Source of the DNA: Streptomyces sp. ISL-43 | Lineage (GTDB): Bacteria > Actinomycetota > Actinomycetes > Streptomycetales > Streptomycetaceae | Direction of reading: 5' to 3' | DNA length: 64,000 nt | Assembly: GCF_018614195.1 (NCBI RefSeq) | Contig: NZ_JAGGOT010000011.1 | Coordinates: 1-64,000 of the forward strand | Shown here: in pieces, positions 16,508 through 25,604 of the stretch | Numbering within the stretch: the first letter of the stretch is position 1 | Layout of the letters: each line of letters starts with the position of its first letter | Translations under genes and position numbers: made by a program | The notes under the pieces: model-generated | What the model was told of the DNA's origin: nothing | What the model saw: only the letters and a program-made list of their open reading frames with translations | Database searches by the model: none

Positions 16508-17515
16508 ATGGCTTCGGTGCACTTTACCCCGCCCACGCGCGCGACATACGGCGTTCGGCACGCCAACATCCGCCTCACCGGGCGGTTCACGGTCGTGAGC
16601 AACGACCTCATTCAGCATCCCGAGATGTCGGCGGTCGCGCGGATCCTGGGGATCTTCATCCAGTCGCTGCCCGCCGGGACCCCCATCGGCATCAAGGACC
16701 TGGTCAAGCGGCTTCCGCTCGGGGAGATCTCGATCGGCAACGGGCTGCGGGAGCTGGTGGCGTTCGGGTACCTGGAACGGTCCCTGGAGAGCCTGCCGGG
16801 CGGTCGGATCGTCACCCGCACGGTGTCCTACAACCATCCGCGGGCGGCCGTCACCCTTCCCGGCGGCCCTACGGCGCCGCCGTCAGCACCGCCACCGCCG
16901 CCCTCACCTCCGGCGGACCCTCCCGCCCCGCCACCACCCCCGGCGGACCCTCCCGTGGCGGCGCCGCCACAAGTGCCGCCGCCGGTGGATCCCCAGCCCG
17001 CGTCAGAGCCCGACGCAGAACCGGAATCGGGGCCGGAACCCGCCGCAAAGCCGGAAACGGAGCCCGCCCCGAAGCCGGAACCGGAGCCGGAACCGGATAC
17101 CTCCCCCGCCTCGACCACGGCATCCGCCGACAGCCTCCCCGTACCCCGGGGCCGCGACAACCCGGCCCGGCACCGGCTCGCCCTCGAGGTCCTCGCGGAG
17201 CTCCGCCGGAGCAACCCCCGGCTGCTGCTCGGCGAGCGGGACATCCGGTACCTCGCGGGCGGCGTCGAGGCCTGGTTGGAGCGCGGGGCCGACGTGCACG
17301 CGCTGGTCGGCGTCCTGACGGCGAAGCTCCCGGCACCGCTCCACAACCCGGCCGGGCTCATCGCCCACCGCCTCGCGGTCCAGCTGCCACCGCCCCTGGT
17401 GCCGATCGCCCGCGCCCCCGCCTTCGTACCGCCGGATCCCCTCCAGAACTGCCCGGAATGCGACCGCGCCTTCCGCGGCCCCGCCCCCGGGTTCTGCAAG
17501 GGCTGCGACCGGTGA
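16508..17515 (+). CDS. Helix-turn-helix protein with proline-rich linker and zinc ribbon
   Basis: 335-aa DNA-binding protein. Residues 15-110 form a winged-helix-like domain (FTVVSNDLIQHPEMSAVARI and GNGLRELVAFGYLER). Residues 118-215 are a low-complexity linker rich in Pro, Ala and Glu. Residues 220-300 are helical. The end has a likely zinc-ribbon, C-x2-C (CPECDRAF) then C-x2-C (FCKGC). Related proteins are scattered in Streptomyces, often near mobile or plasmid-like genes; I cannot assign a role. The ATG at 16508 is preceded by GAGGAAG about 12 bases away. Confidence 0.7.
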   Translation: MASVHFTPPTRATYGVRHANIRLTGRFTVVSNDLIQHPEMSAVARILGIFIQSLPAGTPIGIKDLVKRLPLGEISIGNGLRELVAFGYLERSLESLPGGRIVTRTVSYNHPRAAVTLPGGPTAPPSAPPPPPSPPADPPAPPPPPADPPVAAPPQVPPPVDPQPASEPDAEPESGPEPAAKPETEPAPKPEPEPEPDTSPASTTASADSLPVPRGRDNPARHRLALEVLAELRRSNPRLLLGERDIRYLAGGVEAWLERGADVHALVGVLTAKLPAPLHNPAGLIAHRLAVQLPPPLVPIARAPAFVPPDPLQNCPECDRAFRGPAPGFCKGCDR

Positions 17516-17644
17516 GCCGGTGCAGCGGCTCGTGGCGGGTTCCCGGACCATTCGGCCGGACCGCTGCCAGGGCCATGTATCCGGTCCGCTCGACGAAGTG
17601 CGGGCCGTGGCCGAGGAGTACTACCGCCACTGACCGTGCCGGCC

Positions 17645-17663
17645 GGCGGCCGTAGCGGCCGCC
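17645..17663. terminator. Convergent hairpin
   Basis: 8-bp GC-only inverted repeat with loop TAG between the ends of the convergent genes at 17515 and 17676. Confidence 0.5.
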
Positions 17664-17675
17664 GAGCGGCGGGTG

Positions 17676-19367
17676 TCAGCGGGCCCGGAGTTCGCGTTTG
17701 AGGACCTTGCCGCCGGCGTTGCGCGGGAGTTCGGCTACGAACTCCACCTCGCGCGGGACCTTGTAGTTGGCCATCTCGCGGCGCGACCACGCGATCAGGT
17801 CGTCGGAGGTGAGGACCGCGCTCGGGCGGCGGACCACATACGCCTTGCCGACCTCGCCCAGCCGGGCGTCGGGGATGCCGATCACGGCGACGTCGGCGAT
17901 GTCCGGGTGCAGGCCGAGGAGTTGCTCGATCTCCGCGGGGTAGGCGTTGAAGCCGCCGACGATGAACATGTCCTTGATCCGGTCGGTGATGCGCAGGTTC
18001 CCGGCGGCGTCGAGGACCCCTACGTCGCCGGTGCGCAGCCAGCCGTCGGGGGTGATGGCCTCGGCGGTCTCGGCGGGGTCCTCGAAGTAGCCCTGCATGA
18101 CGTTGTGTCCGCGTACCCACACCTCGCCGGCTTCCCCGGTGGGCAGCGCCTGCCCGTCGGCGCCGGTGATGCGCAGTTCCGTACCGGGGATGGCCCGCCC
18201 GGAGGTGGCCGCGATGATCTGCGCCGGGTCGCCGCGCCGGCACATGGTGACGATGCCGCTGGCCTCGGAGAGTCCGTACGCGGTGAGGACGACTCCTATG
18301 CGCAGCTCTCCGCGGAGGCGTTCGACGAGCTGGAGCGGTACGACGGCGGCGCCGGTGACGACCAGGCGCAGGGCGGAGAGGTCGTGGTGGTCGCGCTGGG
18401 GGTGGTCGAGGATCGACTGGTGGAGGGTGGGCGGACCGGGGAGTACGGAGATCCGCTCGGCGGCGACGTTGGCGAGGACGGTGTCGACGTTGAAGACGGG
18501 CTGGGGGATCATCGTGGCCCCGCGCGTCAGGCAGGCGAGGATGCCGGCCTTGTAGCCGAAGGTGTGGAAGAAGGGGTTCACGATCAGGTAGCGGTCGCCC
18601 TCGCGCAGCCCGGCGAGCTCGCTCCACACCTCGTAGCAGCGCAGGGACTGGGCGTGGGTGATGACGGCGCCCTTGGGGCTGCCGGTGGTGCCCGAGGTGA
18701 AGATGATGTCGGACGGGGAGTCGGCGCGGATCGATTCGGTACGGGCGGCGACCGCGTCGGCGGGTACGGAGTCTCCGCCGGTCAGGAAGTCCTTCCAGGT
18801 GCGGAAGGAGTCCGGGGCGTCCTCGGCCAGGACGACGACCTGCTCCAGGTGGGGCAGGCCGGGCAGCGGTCCGGAGCCGGGGCCCTCGGCGGCGGCGCGG
18901 CGCAGCGAGGCGACGTAGGAGGTACCGAGGAAGGTGCCGGTGACGAAGAGGAGCCGGGCGCGGCTGCGCTGGAGGACGTATGCGGCCTCGGAGCCCTTGA
19001 AACGGGTGTTGAGGGGGACGAGTACGGCTCCGGCGGAGACGGCGCCGAGTGCGGAGACGATCCATTCGAGGGTGTTGGGCGCCCAGACGGCGACCCGGTC
19101 CCCCGGTTCGATGCCGGCGGCCATGCAGGCGGCGGCGGCACGCTCGACGCGTTCGCCGAGCTGCGCGTAGTCGATGCGGACGCGGCCGTCGACGACGGCC
19201 TCGCGGCCGGCGTACCGCGCCGCGGCGTGCCGCACGAGCCCGCCGATGCTCTCCCAGGGCAGGTCGTCCAGGTGCCCGCCGGGCGCGTCGCCGCCGGCGG
19301 CCGCGGCGCCCCCGGCCCCGTTCTCCGTCGCGTCCGCGACCCCGCGTCCGTCCTCGTCCTCGTCCAT
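17676..19367 (-). CDS. AMP-dependent acyl-CoA ligase (FadD-like)
   Basis: 563-aa adenylate-forming ligase that activates a carboxylic acid to its acyl-CoA. The P-loop-like motif IIFTSGTTGSPKGA, the A5-type AYGLSE, the hinge GWLRTGDVG and the C-terminal catalytic lysine in NAGGKVLKREL are all present. The ATG at 19367 has GGAGGGG upstream. Residues 1-35 are acidic and low in complexity. It is divergent from the thiolase-like operon, with one operator between them. It probably supplies the CoA ester used by the operon at 19463-21877. Confidence 0.88.
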   Translation of the reverse strand: MDEDEDGRGVADATENGAGGAAAAGGDAPGGHLDDLPWESIGGLVRHAAARYAGREAVVDGRVRIDYAQLGERVERAAAACMAAGIEPGDRVAVWAPNTLEWIVSALGAVSAGAVLVPLNTRFKGSEAAYVLQRSRARLLFVTGTFLGTSYVASLRRAAAEGPGSGPLPGLPHLEQVVVLAEDAPDSFRTWKDFLTGGDSVPADAVAARTESIRADSPSDIIFTSGTTGSPKGAVITHAQSLRCYEVWSELAGLREGDRYLIVNPFFHTFGYKAGILACLTRGATMIPQPVFNVDTVLANVAAERISVLPGPPTLHQSILDHPQRDHHDLSALRLVVTGAAVVPLQLVERLRGELRIGVVLTAYGLSEASGIVTMCRRGDPAQIIAATSGRAIPGTELRITGADGQALPTGEAGEVWVRGHNVMQGYFEDPAETAEAITPDGWLRTGDVGVLDAAGNLRITDRIKDMFIVGGFNAYPAEIEQLLGLHPDIADVAVIGIPDARLGEVGKAYVVRRPSAVLTSDDLIAWSRREMANYKVPREVEFVAELPRNAGGKVLKRELRAR

Positions 19368-19394
19368 CGTCCGCCCCTCCCTGGATACCAGTAG

Positions 19395-19409
19395 CTGACT
19401 ATCCGTCAG
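19395..19409. promoter_or_regulatory. CTGAC-N5-GTCAG operator
   Basis: Exact palindrome with spacer TATCC. It lies 27 bp from the ligase start (19367) and 53 bp from the thiolase-like start (19463), so it can control both. Confidence 0.8.
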
Positions 19410-19462
19410 ATTAGCTGTAGCCTTCGCGGCTGTCAGTACTGGTGCGCACCCCGGAGGTGGCG

Positions 19463-20614
19463 ATGGCGGCAACGCTCAAGGACGCTACGGCGATAGTCGG
19501 CATCGGCCAGACCGCCTTTGCCAAACAACTGCCGCAGTCCGAGAAGGAACTGGCCTGCCGGGCCATTCTGGCGGCACTCGCCGACGCCGGCATAGACCCC
19601 TCCGAGGTCGACGCCTTCTCCTCCTACACGATGGAGGAGACCGACGAGGTCGAAGTCGCCAAGGCCATCGGCGCCGGCGACGTCACCTTCTTCTCCAAGA
19701 TCGGCTACGGCGGCGGCGGCTCCTGCGCCACCGTCGGCCACCTGGCCGCCGCCGTCGCCACCGGCCAGGCGAGCGTCGGCGTCGCCTGGCGCTCGCGCAA
19801 ACGCGGCTCCGGCCCCCGCCCGTGGAAGAACACCGCCGTCCAGCTCCCCACCCCCGGCCAGTGGACGCGCCCCTTCGGGCTGCTGCGCCCGGCGGACGAG
19901 ATCGGGATGCTGGCCCGCCGCTACATGCACGAGTACGGGGCCACCCGCGACCACCTCTTCAACGTCGCGATGGCCTGCCGCAACCGGGCCAACGAGAACC
20001 CGGCCGCGATGATGTACGAGCGCCCGCTGACCCGCGAGATGTACATGACCTCCCGGATGATCAGCGACCCGCTCTGCCTCTTCGACAACTGCCTGGAGAC
20101 GGACGGGGCGTTGGCCTGCGTCATCGTCAGCGCCGAGCGCGCCCGCGACTGCCGCCAGAAGCCCGTGTACGTCCACTCCGTGGCCCAGGGCCTGCCCGCC
20201 CAGCATCACGGCATGGTCAACTACTGGAACGACGACCCGCTGTCCGGCCCCGCCTGGACCGCCGCCCGACACCTGTGGAAGCGGGCCGACTTCGGACCGC
20301 AGGACGTGGACGTCGCCCAGATCTACGACGCCTTCACCCCGCTGATCCCGCTCTCCCTGGAGGGCTACGGCTTCTGCGGGCGCGGCGAGGGCGCCTCCTT
20401 CACCGAGGGCGGGGCCCTGGAGATCGGCGGCCGGCTGCCCATCAACACCGGTGGCGGGGGACTCTCCGAGGCCTACGTCCACGGCTTCAACCTGATCAAC
20501 GAGGGCGTCAAGCAGCTGCGCGGCATCTCCACCGCCCAGGTGCCGGACGCCGCGACCTGCCTGGTGACGGCGGGCGAGGGTGTCCCGACGTCCGCCATCC
20601 TGCTGCGAGCCTGA
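19463..20614 (+). CDS. Thiolase-fold lipid-transfer protein (Ltp2-like)
   Basis: 383-aa non-condensing thiolase homolog of the SCP-x/Ltp type. Thiolase-like segments include GIGQTAFAKQ, GGGGSCATVGHLAAAV and NTGGGGLSEAYVHG; the classical thiolase nucleophile and C-terminal Cys-Gly motif are not evident. Ltp2 with its partner DUF35 protein acts as a retro-aldolase that removes a side chain from an acyl-CoA in steroid catabolism. The same pairing follows here, since the next gene is DUF35, 13 bp downstream. The ATG at 19463 has GGAGGTGG upstream. Confidence 0.82.
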   Translation: MAATLKDATAIVGIGQTAFAKQLPQSEKELACRAILAALADAGIDPSEVDAFSSYTMEETDEVEVAKAIGAGDVTFFSKIGYGGGGSCATVGHLAAAVATGQASVGVAWRSRKRGSGPRPWKNTAVQLPTPGQWTRPFGLLRPADEIGMLARRYMHEYGATRDHLFNVAMACRNRANENPAAMMYERPLTREMYMTSRMISDPLCLFDNCLETDGALACVIVSAERARDCRQKPVYVHSVAQGLPAQHHGMVNYWNDDPLSGPAWTAARHLWKRADFGPQDVDVAQIYDAFTPLIPLSLEGYGFCGRGEGASFTEGGALEIGGRLPINTGGGGLSEAYVHGFNLINEGVKQLRGISTAQVPDAATCLVTAGEGVPTSAILLRA

Positions 20615-20627
20615 GGAGCTGGGGACC

Positions 20628-21092
20628 ATGACCACCGCGACCGCCGCCGCTTCGGACGAACTGCTCCTGCCCGTCCCCGACGAGGACGGAGCGCCCTTCT
20701 GGGAGTACGCCGCCCAAGGCGAACTCCGTGTCCAGGCCTGCGCCGAGCCCGCCTGCGGCCAGCTCCGCTTCCCGCCCCGGCCCTGCTGCCCGCACTGCCG
20801 GTCCTTCGAGTCCGAGTGGCGGCTGACGAGCGGGCGGGGCCGGATCTGGTCGTACGTGCGGCCGCACCCGCCGCTGCTGCCCGCCTACGCCGCGCAGGCC
20901 CCGTACAACGTGATCCTCGTGGAGCTGGTCGACGCCCCGCACATCCGCCTCGCCGGGAACCTCGTCACCTCCGCCGACGCCCCGCTGAACTCGGTGGACC
21001 CGGCGCGGCTGCGCATCGGCGCCCGGGTCCAGGTCGTCTTCACCGAGACGGGCGGGATGGCCGTGCCGCGCTGGGTGCTGGAGAAGTCATGA
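20628..21092 (+). CDS. DUF35 OB-fold zinc protein (ChsH2-like)
   Basis: 154-aa acyl-CoA-associated OB-fold protein. The rubredoxin-like zinc ribbon is seen as C-x4-C (CAEPAC) and later CCPHC, followed by the OB-fold strands (GRGRIWSYVRPHPP, PYNVILVELVD). DUF35 proteins bind thiolase-like or MaoC partners and act as their accessory subunit. It sits between the Ltp2-like gene and the hydratase gene, which starts inside its stop codon (ATGA). It most likely forms a complex with the 19463 product. Confidence 0.82.
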   Translation: MTTATAAASDELLLPVPDEDGAPFWEYAAQGELRVQACAEPACGQLRFPPRPCCPHCRSFESEWRLTSGRGRIWSYVRPHPPLLPAYAAQAPYNVILVELVDAPHIRLAGNLVTSADAPLNSVDPARLRIGARVQVVFTETGGMAVPRWVLEKS

Positions 21093-21877
21093 CGGCCCAG
21101 GGGCTGCGGGTGGAGCGGGACAAGGCGACCGGGGTCGCCGTCGTCACCCTGGACCGGGAGCGCAAGCACAACGCGATCGACCTGGAGACGGCTGCTGAAC
21201 TAGCCTCCGTGTGGCGGGAGTTCCGCTACGAGGACGAGGTGCGGGCGGTCGTGCTGACGGGCGCCGGGCAGGCGGCCTTCTGCACGGGCATCGACCGGGG
21301 CGCTCACGTGCCGCAGCCGTCCTCGCCATACTCGGTGGAGGACCCCCTCGTCGCCATCGGCCCGAAGGCGAACGACCTGTGGAAGCCGGTGGTCGCCGCC
21401 GTCAACGGCATGGCCTGCGGCGGGGCGTTCTACCTGCTGGGCGAGAGCGAGTTCATCGTCTCCTCCTCCTCGGCGACGTACTTCGACCCGCACACGAGCT
21501 ACGGCATGGTCAGCGCCTACGAGGCGATCTACATGGCGCAGCGCATGCCCTTCGGCGAGGCCGCCCGGATGTCCCTGATGGGCACGGCGGAACGCCTCTC
21601 CGCGCGGCGGGCGTACGAGATCGGGCTGGTCTCCGAGCTGGCCGAACCCGCCGAGCTGCTCCCGGCGGCGCTGCGGGCGGCCGAGACCCTGGCCGGTTTC
21701 CCGACGGAGGCCGTGCAGGGCACCGTACGGTCGCTGTGGGCGGCGAAGCAGGCCGCGCTCCAGCAGGCGCTGGCGCAGGCACCGGGGCTGGTGGCGCTGG
21801 GCAACCTGGCGCCGGAGCGGCAGGCGGAGCTGTTCGCGGGGCGGCGCGCGGCGGGCCCGGAGCCGCGGGTCCGCTGA
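21089..21877 (+). CDS. Enoyl-CoA hydratase/isomerase family protein
   Basis: 262-aa crotonase-fold protein. The oxyanion-hole segments are GQAAFCTGIDR (near residue 68) and NGMACGGAFYLL (near 108). The usual catalytic Glu pair is not clear in the FDPHTSYGM region, so the reaction could be hydration, isomerisation or another crotonase chemistry. The start codon overlaps the DUF35 stop. It is the third gene of the operator-controlled operon. Confidence 0.85.
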   Translation: MTAQGLRVERDKATGVAVVTLDRERKHNAIDLETAAELASVWREFRYEDEVRAVVLTGAGQAAFCTGIDRGAHVPQPSSPYSVEDPLVAIGPKANDLWKPVVAAVNGMACGGAFYLLGESEFIVSSSSATYFDPHTSYGMVSAYEAIYMAQRMPFGEAARMSLMGTAERLSARRAYEIGLVSELAEPAELLPAALRAAETLAGFPTEAVQGTVRSLWAAKQAALQQALAQAPGLVALGNLAPERQAELFAGRRAAGPEPRVR

Positions 21878-22013
21878 CGGGCGGGGCGGGCGGCTGGGGC
21901 ATTGCCTGCCGGGCCGGCGGCGGGCTGCGTCCGGCCGGCCACCGCCCGCCGGGCACCGCCCAAGCGGCTACCGCCCGCCGGGTACCGCCCGCTTGGACGT
22001 CGGTTCGGCGGCG

Positions 22014-22523
22014 TCAGACGATCTGGATCCGCCCGACGACGCAGCGCCGTACGTCGCCCGCCCGGTCCGCGCCCGCCATCGCCAGGTCGACCGTCCGGCT
22101 CTCGCCCGCCTTGAGCGTGATGTCGACGGAGGCGGAGTCGATGCGGCCGGACGCGCCTTCGAAGGTCAGCGGCACCCGGAAGGTGCGCCCGCCGGCCGAG
22201 TCGGAAGTGACCTTGAGCGTGGCCTTCGCGCGGCCCGGGCCGGCGCAGGTGACCACGTCGGCGTGCGCGGGCGCCGCGGTCGAGGTGGGCGTGGGCGAGG
22301 CCGTCGAGCTGCCGCCGCTTCCGATGCTCTTCTTCTTCTTCGGCTTGCTCTTGGAGCTGGAACAGCCGCCCCCGCCACCGCTCTTGCTCTTGCCGCTGCT
22401 GCTGCCGCTGCTTCCGCTTCCGCCCGTCGACGAGAAGCCCGTCAGCGCGAGCACCACGCCCACCAGTACCGCCGTGAACCGGACCCGCCGGACCTGCCGG
22501 GCCCGCCGTCCTGTGACCGCCAT
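22014..22523 (-). CDS. Anchored or secreted Ser/Gly/Lys-rich protein
   Basis: 169-aa protein with a basic N-terminus, one hydrophobic helix (FTAVLVGVVLALTGF, residues 17-31) and then a low-complexity Gly/Ser/Lys stretch that contains six lysines close together (KSKPKKKKS). The C-terminal 90 residues are beta-rich (ATLKVTSDSAGG, SVDITLKAGES), resembling a small extracellular beta-sandwich. The function is unknown. The ATG at 22523 has GGGGGAGG upstream. Confidence 0.7.
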   Translation of the reverse strand: MAVTGRRARQVRRVRFTAVLVGVVLALTGFSSTGGSGSSGSSSGKSKSGGGGGCSSSKSKPKKKKSIGSGGSSTASPTPTSTAAPAHADVVTCAGPGRAKATLKVTSDSAGGRTFRVPLTFEGASGRIDSASVDITLKAGESRTVDLAMAGADRAGDVRRCVVGRIQIV

Positions 22524-22944
22524 GGCCAGTCCTCCCCCTCGAAGCAACGGCGGCACGCTATCAGGGGGATCCGGCACGGCAACCGGCCCGCCGACCAGGA
22601 TCCGCCGGCCGGAAACCGGATGCGGGCTGTCGGTGCGGTGGTGTGTGATCGGGAGCATGGCGAGGTGATCTTGATGTGGCTCGTGTGATCACGGCCGCGT
22701 CTGCGAGGACAGCCCTGGCCGCAGCCTTCAGCTCGGCGCTCGCCGAAGGCCCGGCCGATGCCGGGGCGGCGAAAATCTTGGTGTGCGGGGCCGACGGAAC
22801 CGGGTAACGTCTTTGTCATGTTCTTCCAGACGCCGATTTACGAGTGAGAGCGTGATGGGCCCCTGCTGACGTCCTTCGACGTCGCCGCGCCCGTCCCCCA
22901 CCGATGAATCCGTAGATCACTTCACATCATTACCGGGAGAACCC
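22524..22944. other. Long intergenic region before the DUF6243 gene
   Basis: 421 bp without a credible gene of normal size. A 9-codon frame (22818-22847) exists but cannot be supported. The region probably carries the promoter for 22945. Confidence 0.4.
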
Positions 22945-23160
22945 GTGACCGTGAGCAAGAACATAAACAACCCCGTGGGCATGGGCGGCGGCCAGCGCAA
23001 GAGGCTGTCCCGCGCCGAACGGCAGAACAACGGTCCGCACCGCAACCTCGACCGCCAGGGTGCCGCCGACCAGAAGGCGGAGCTGGTGCGCAAGATGCGC
23101 GAGAAGGCAGACGCAGCCGAGGGCGCCGGGCAGGCGGGCGACGACACCGCACAGAGCTGA
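22945..23160 (+). CDS. DUF6243-like small basic protein
   Basis: 71-aa hydrophilic protein, mainly charged and helical (KRLSRAERQNNGPHRNLD; AELVRKMREKADAAE). From memory it matches the DUF6243 family, which is short and highly conserved in Streptomyces with no known role. The GTG at 22945 has GGGAGA upstream. A strong hairpin follows. Confidence 0.75.
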   Translation: MTVSKNINNPVGMGGGQRKRLSRAERQNNGPHRNLDRQGAADQKAELVRKMREKADAAEGAGQAGDDTAQS

Positions 23161-23192
23161 CGCACCGCCGCCGCAGGGCGGCACCGCACGGG

Positions 23193-23229
23193 GCAGGGCC
23201 CGGACCGCGACGCGCGGTCCGGGCCCTGC
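23193..23229. terminator. Strong bidirectional terminator
   Basis: Perfect 17-bp stem (23193-23209 with 23213-23229) and a 3-nt loop, between the DUF6243 gene and the convergent hydrolase gene ending at 23270. Confidence 0.8.
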
Positions 23230-23269
23230 TGCCGTATCGGGGCTCTGCTGCCGTACCGGGCGCGGCCGG

Positions 23270-24196
23270 CTAGCGCACGGTGACCGTGCCCGTCAGGATG
23301 CGGTGGTCCGAGCAGGCGGTCACGCCGGTGCACGCCGTGGAGATGGCCAGCGAGTCCGCACCGTAGGAGACCGGGTCCGCGAGGGTGCTCTCGCGGACGA
23401 AGATGAGGTCGACCTTGGCGTTGATCCCGCAGGGGCTGGTGCCGGGGACCTCGGTCGTCGGCTCTCCGTGCCCCGCGCAGTGGGCGTTGTCCGCGTCGTC
23501 CAGCTCACGGTACGCACCGTAGTTGCCGCGGTTGTTGTCCGTGTCCACGTTCGCCGAGTAGTAGCGGTCCAGCTTCGCGTGGTGCGGCTGGACGTTGAAG
23601 TCACCCGCGATGACCGGCGTGCCGTAGGTCGCCAGCTTGTCGAAGACGGCCTTCACCTGGACGCTCTTGAAGTCCGGGTCCTTGGTGATGTGGGTGGTGC
23701 AGAACACCGTGCCGGTCCCGTCGGTCAGTGGCGCGCACAGCAGGTTCCGCTGCTCGGCCGCACCGTCGGTGGGCAGGGTGACCCGGTCGGCGGCACCGAG
23801 CGGCTTCTTGCTGAACAAGGCGTTCCCGAAGGCGCTGCCCCTGCAGAGCCCGGCATCGCCGGCCGGGAGGCTGGCCTCGAACCGGGCGAAGCTGTCGTTG
23901 CCCTCGACGGGCCAGTTCCGATTCCGCAGTTCCTTGATGATCTCGGCGTACTGGTTCTCACACAGCTCGTTGAAGGACGCGAAGTCGGCGCCCCGGTTGA
24001 CGATCGAGTCCACGGCCTGGCCCACCATTCCGTTGGTGGTCGAGCCGTGGTGGATCGAGTCCCCCGCCACGTTCCACTGCCACACGGTGTACGTCCGCGG
24101 CGGCGCGTCGGTGTCCGCGGCCTGGGCGGAACCGAACGGCACCACCGCGGCGCAGGCCACGCTCAGCACGAAGCCCCTGAATATCGCTCTTCCCAT
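23270..24196 (-). CDS. Secreted endonuclease/exonuclease/phosphatase family protein
   Basis: 308-aa exported hydrolase of the EEP fold. The signal peptide covers residues 1-27 (cleavage likely after AQA). Fold motifs are WQWNVAG, a metal-binding Glu in FNELCEN, GDFNVQPHH, KVDLIFV and the catalytic SDHRIL. The family includes DNase I, sphingomyelinases and inositol phosphatases, and the substrate cannot be chosen. Several cysteines suggest disulfides. The ATG is at 24196. Confidence 0.85.
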   Translation of the reverse strand: MGRAIFRGFVLSVACAAVVPFGSAQAADTDAPPRTYTVWQWNVAGDSIHHGSTTNGMVGQAVDSIVNRGADFASFNELCENQYAEIIKELRNRNWPVEGNDSFARFEASLPAGDAGLCRGSAFGNALFSKKPLGAADRVTLPTDGAAEQRNLLCAPLTDGTGTVFCTTHITKDPDFKSVQVKAVFDKLATYGTPVIAGDFNVQPHHAKLDRYYSANVDTDNNRGNYGAYRELDDADNAHCAGHGEPTTEVPGTSPCGINAKVDLIFVRESTLADPVSYGADSLAISTACTGVTACSDHRILTGTVTVR

Positions 24197-24387
24197 GCCG
24201 GATTCCCCCTAGTCGTGCCGCGGGGCGCCCGCTCGGGCACCGGACGCAACGGCGCGATGATCTTAGCCGCAAGCCCCCGGACGGTCTGCAGGGCGGTGGA
24301 TCACGGGCGGGCTGCGCGTGCGGGACGTGGAGGGCGGGCGTAGCGTCGGGATCGAGATCCAGACCCACTCCCCCCGGAGGGCCGGGC

Positions 24388-24906
24388 ATGATCCGCAACG
24401 TACTCGGCTCGCTGATGGGTCTGATCGGAGCGACGGCCGCCGTCTGGAGCCCCTTCCGTGCCTGGTACGACGGCCGTCACGGGCGGGACTACCGCATCCA
24501 GGAGCTCTTCACCGCCGCCGGGATCACCGACACCAAGGCCGCCCTGCTGGGCTCGATCCTGCTGCCGTTCCTCTTCGCCGCCCTGCTCGCGCTGGTCGCG
24601 ATCGTGCTGCGCTCGCGTCTGCTCATGGCCCTCGCCGGGATCGTGGTCCTCGGCTTCACCGTGCTCTGGATGGTCCGCCAGGGCCAGGCGGCGGGCAGCC
24701 TTTCGGTCGGCGGTGACGGCGAGGGCCTGGGCGACGGACTCGCCAACGCCTTCGGCGCGGGCGCCCTCCTGATCCTGGCCGCGGCGGTCATGAGCGGCCG
24801 CCCAGCGCGACGCCGCGATCGCCGCCGGGACCGCTCCCCCGAGCCGGCCGGCCTCGCGCCGGAGCCGGCCCCCCCGGCCTGGCCCCCGCCCCAGGACCAC
24901 CCGTAA
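24388..24906 (+). CDS. Membrane protein with basic-proline tail
   Basis: 172-aa protein with about four hydrophobic segments (residues 1-20, 52-75, 80-95 and 118-135) and a C-terminal cytosolic tail rich in Arg then Pro. No family is recognised. The ATG at 24388 is preceded by GGAGGG. Confidence 0.7.
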   Translation: MIRNVLGSLMGLIGATAAVWSPFRAWYDGRHGRDYRIQELFTAAGITDTKAALLGSILLPFLFAALLALVAIVLRSRLLMALAGIVVLGFTVLWMVRQGQAAGSLSVGGDGEGLGDGLANAFGAGALLILAAAVMSGRPARRRDRRRDRSPEPAGLAPEPAPPAWPPPQDHP

Positions 24907-24940
24907 CGCCGCACGGCCCCCGGCGCCCGCACATGACGGC

Positions 24941-24968
24941 GGCCCCGTCCCCCTGAGGGGGCGGGGCC
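24941..24968. terminator. Convergent hairpin terminator
   Basis: 12-bp stem with one G-T pair and a 4-nt loop, between the membrane protein gene and the cyclophilin gene. Confidence 0.65.
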
Positions 24969-24995
24969 GGCCAGCCGTTGCGGGCGGGGTGTGGA

Positions 24996-25490
24996 TCAGG
25001 CCTCGACGACGCCGGAAGCCGCGACCTCGATCTTGCCGCGCGTGGAGCCCGAGGGGGTGCCGAGCTTCTCGATCCGGTCGACGATGTCCGTGCCCTCGAC
25101 GACCTCGCCAAAGACGACGTGCTTGCCGTCGAGCCACGGGGTGACGACCGTGGTGATGAAGAACTGCGAGCCGTTGGTGTTGCGGCCGGCGTTCGCCATC
25201 GACAGCAGGTACGGGCGGGTGTGCTTCAGCTCGAAGTTCTCGTCGGCGAACTTCTCGCCAAAGATGCTCTTGCCGCCCGTGCCGTTCTGGTTGGTGAAGT
25301 CACCGCCCTGCAGCATGAACTGCGGGATGACGCGGTGGAACGGGGAGCCCGCGTAGCCGAAGCCGTGCTGGCCGGTGGCGAGCTCGCGGAAGTTCTGGGC
25401 GGTCTTCGGGACGACCTCGTCGAAGAGGTTGAAGACGATGCGGCCGACGGGCTGGCCGTCGATGTTGATGTCGAAGAATACGTTGCTCAT
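24996..25490 (-). CDS. Cyclophilin-type peptidyl-prolyl isomerase
   Basis: 164-aa cytosolic cyclophilin that speeds cis-trans isomerisation of X-Pro bonds. The family signatures are complete: [15 protein letters not shown], including the catalytic Arg, and [16 protein letters not shown], then the Trp-containing [12 protein letters not shown] that contacts cyclosporin in other members. There is no signal peptide. The ATG at 25490 is better placed after AGGATGG than the one at 25499. Confidence 0.93.
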   Translation of the reverse strand: MSNVFFDINIDGQPVGRIVFNLFDEVVPKTAQNFRELATGQHGFGYAGSPFHRVIPQFMLQGGDFTNQNGTGGKSIFGEKFADENFELKHTRPYLLSMANAGRNTNGSQFFITTVVTPWLDGKHVVFGEVVEGTDIVDRIEKLGTPSGSTRGKIEVAASGVVEA

Positions 25491-25604
25491 GGGGTCCATC
25501 CTGTCACTCCCAGTACCGTGCGCGACCCGGAGGGGGCCATGACGCGGCCCCCGTACGGCTCGGTCGAGTCCCTCGAACGGCTGAGCCGCAGCTCAGCCGC
25601 GGCC

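Noticed and set aside
22818..22847. Nine-codon frame (MFFQTPIYE) in a long intergenic region
   Set aside because: No clear ribosome binding site, no known leader-peptide pattern and no hairpin pair that would suit attenuation.
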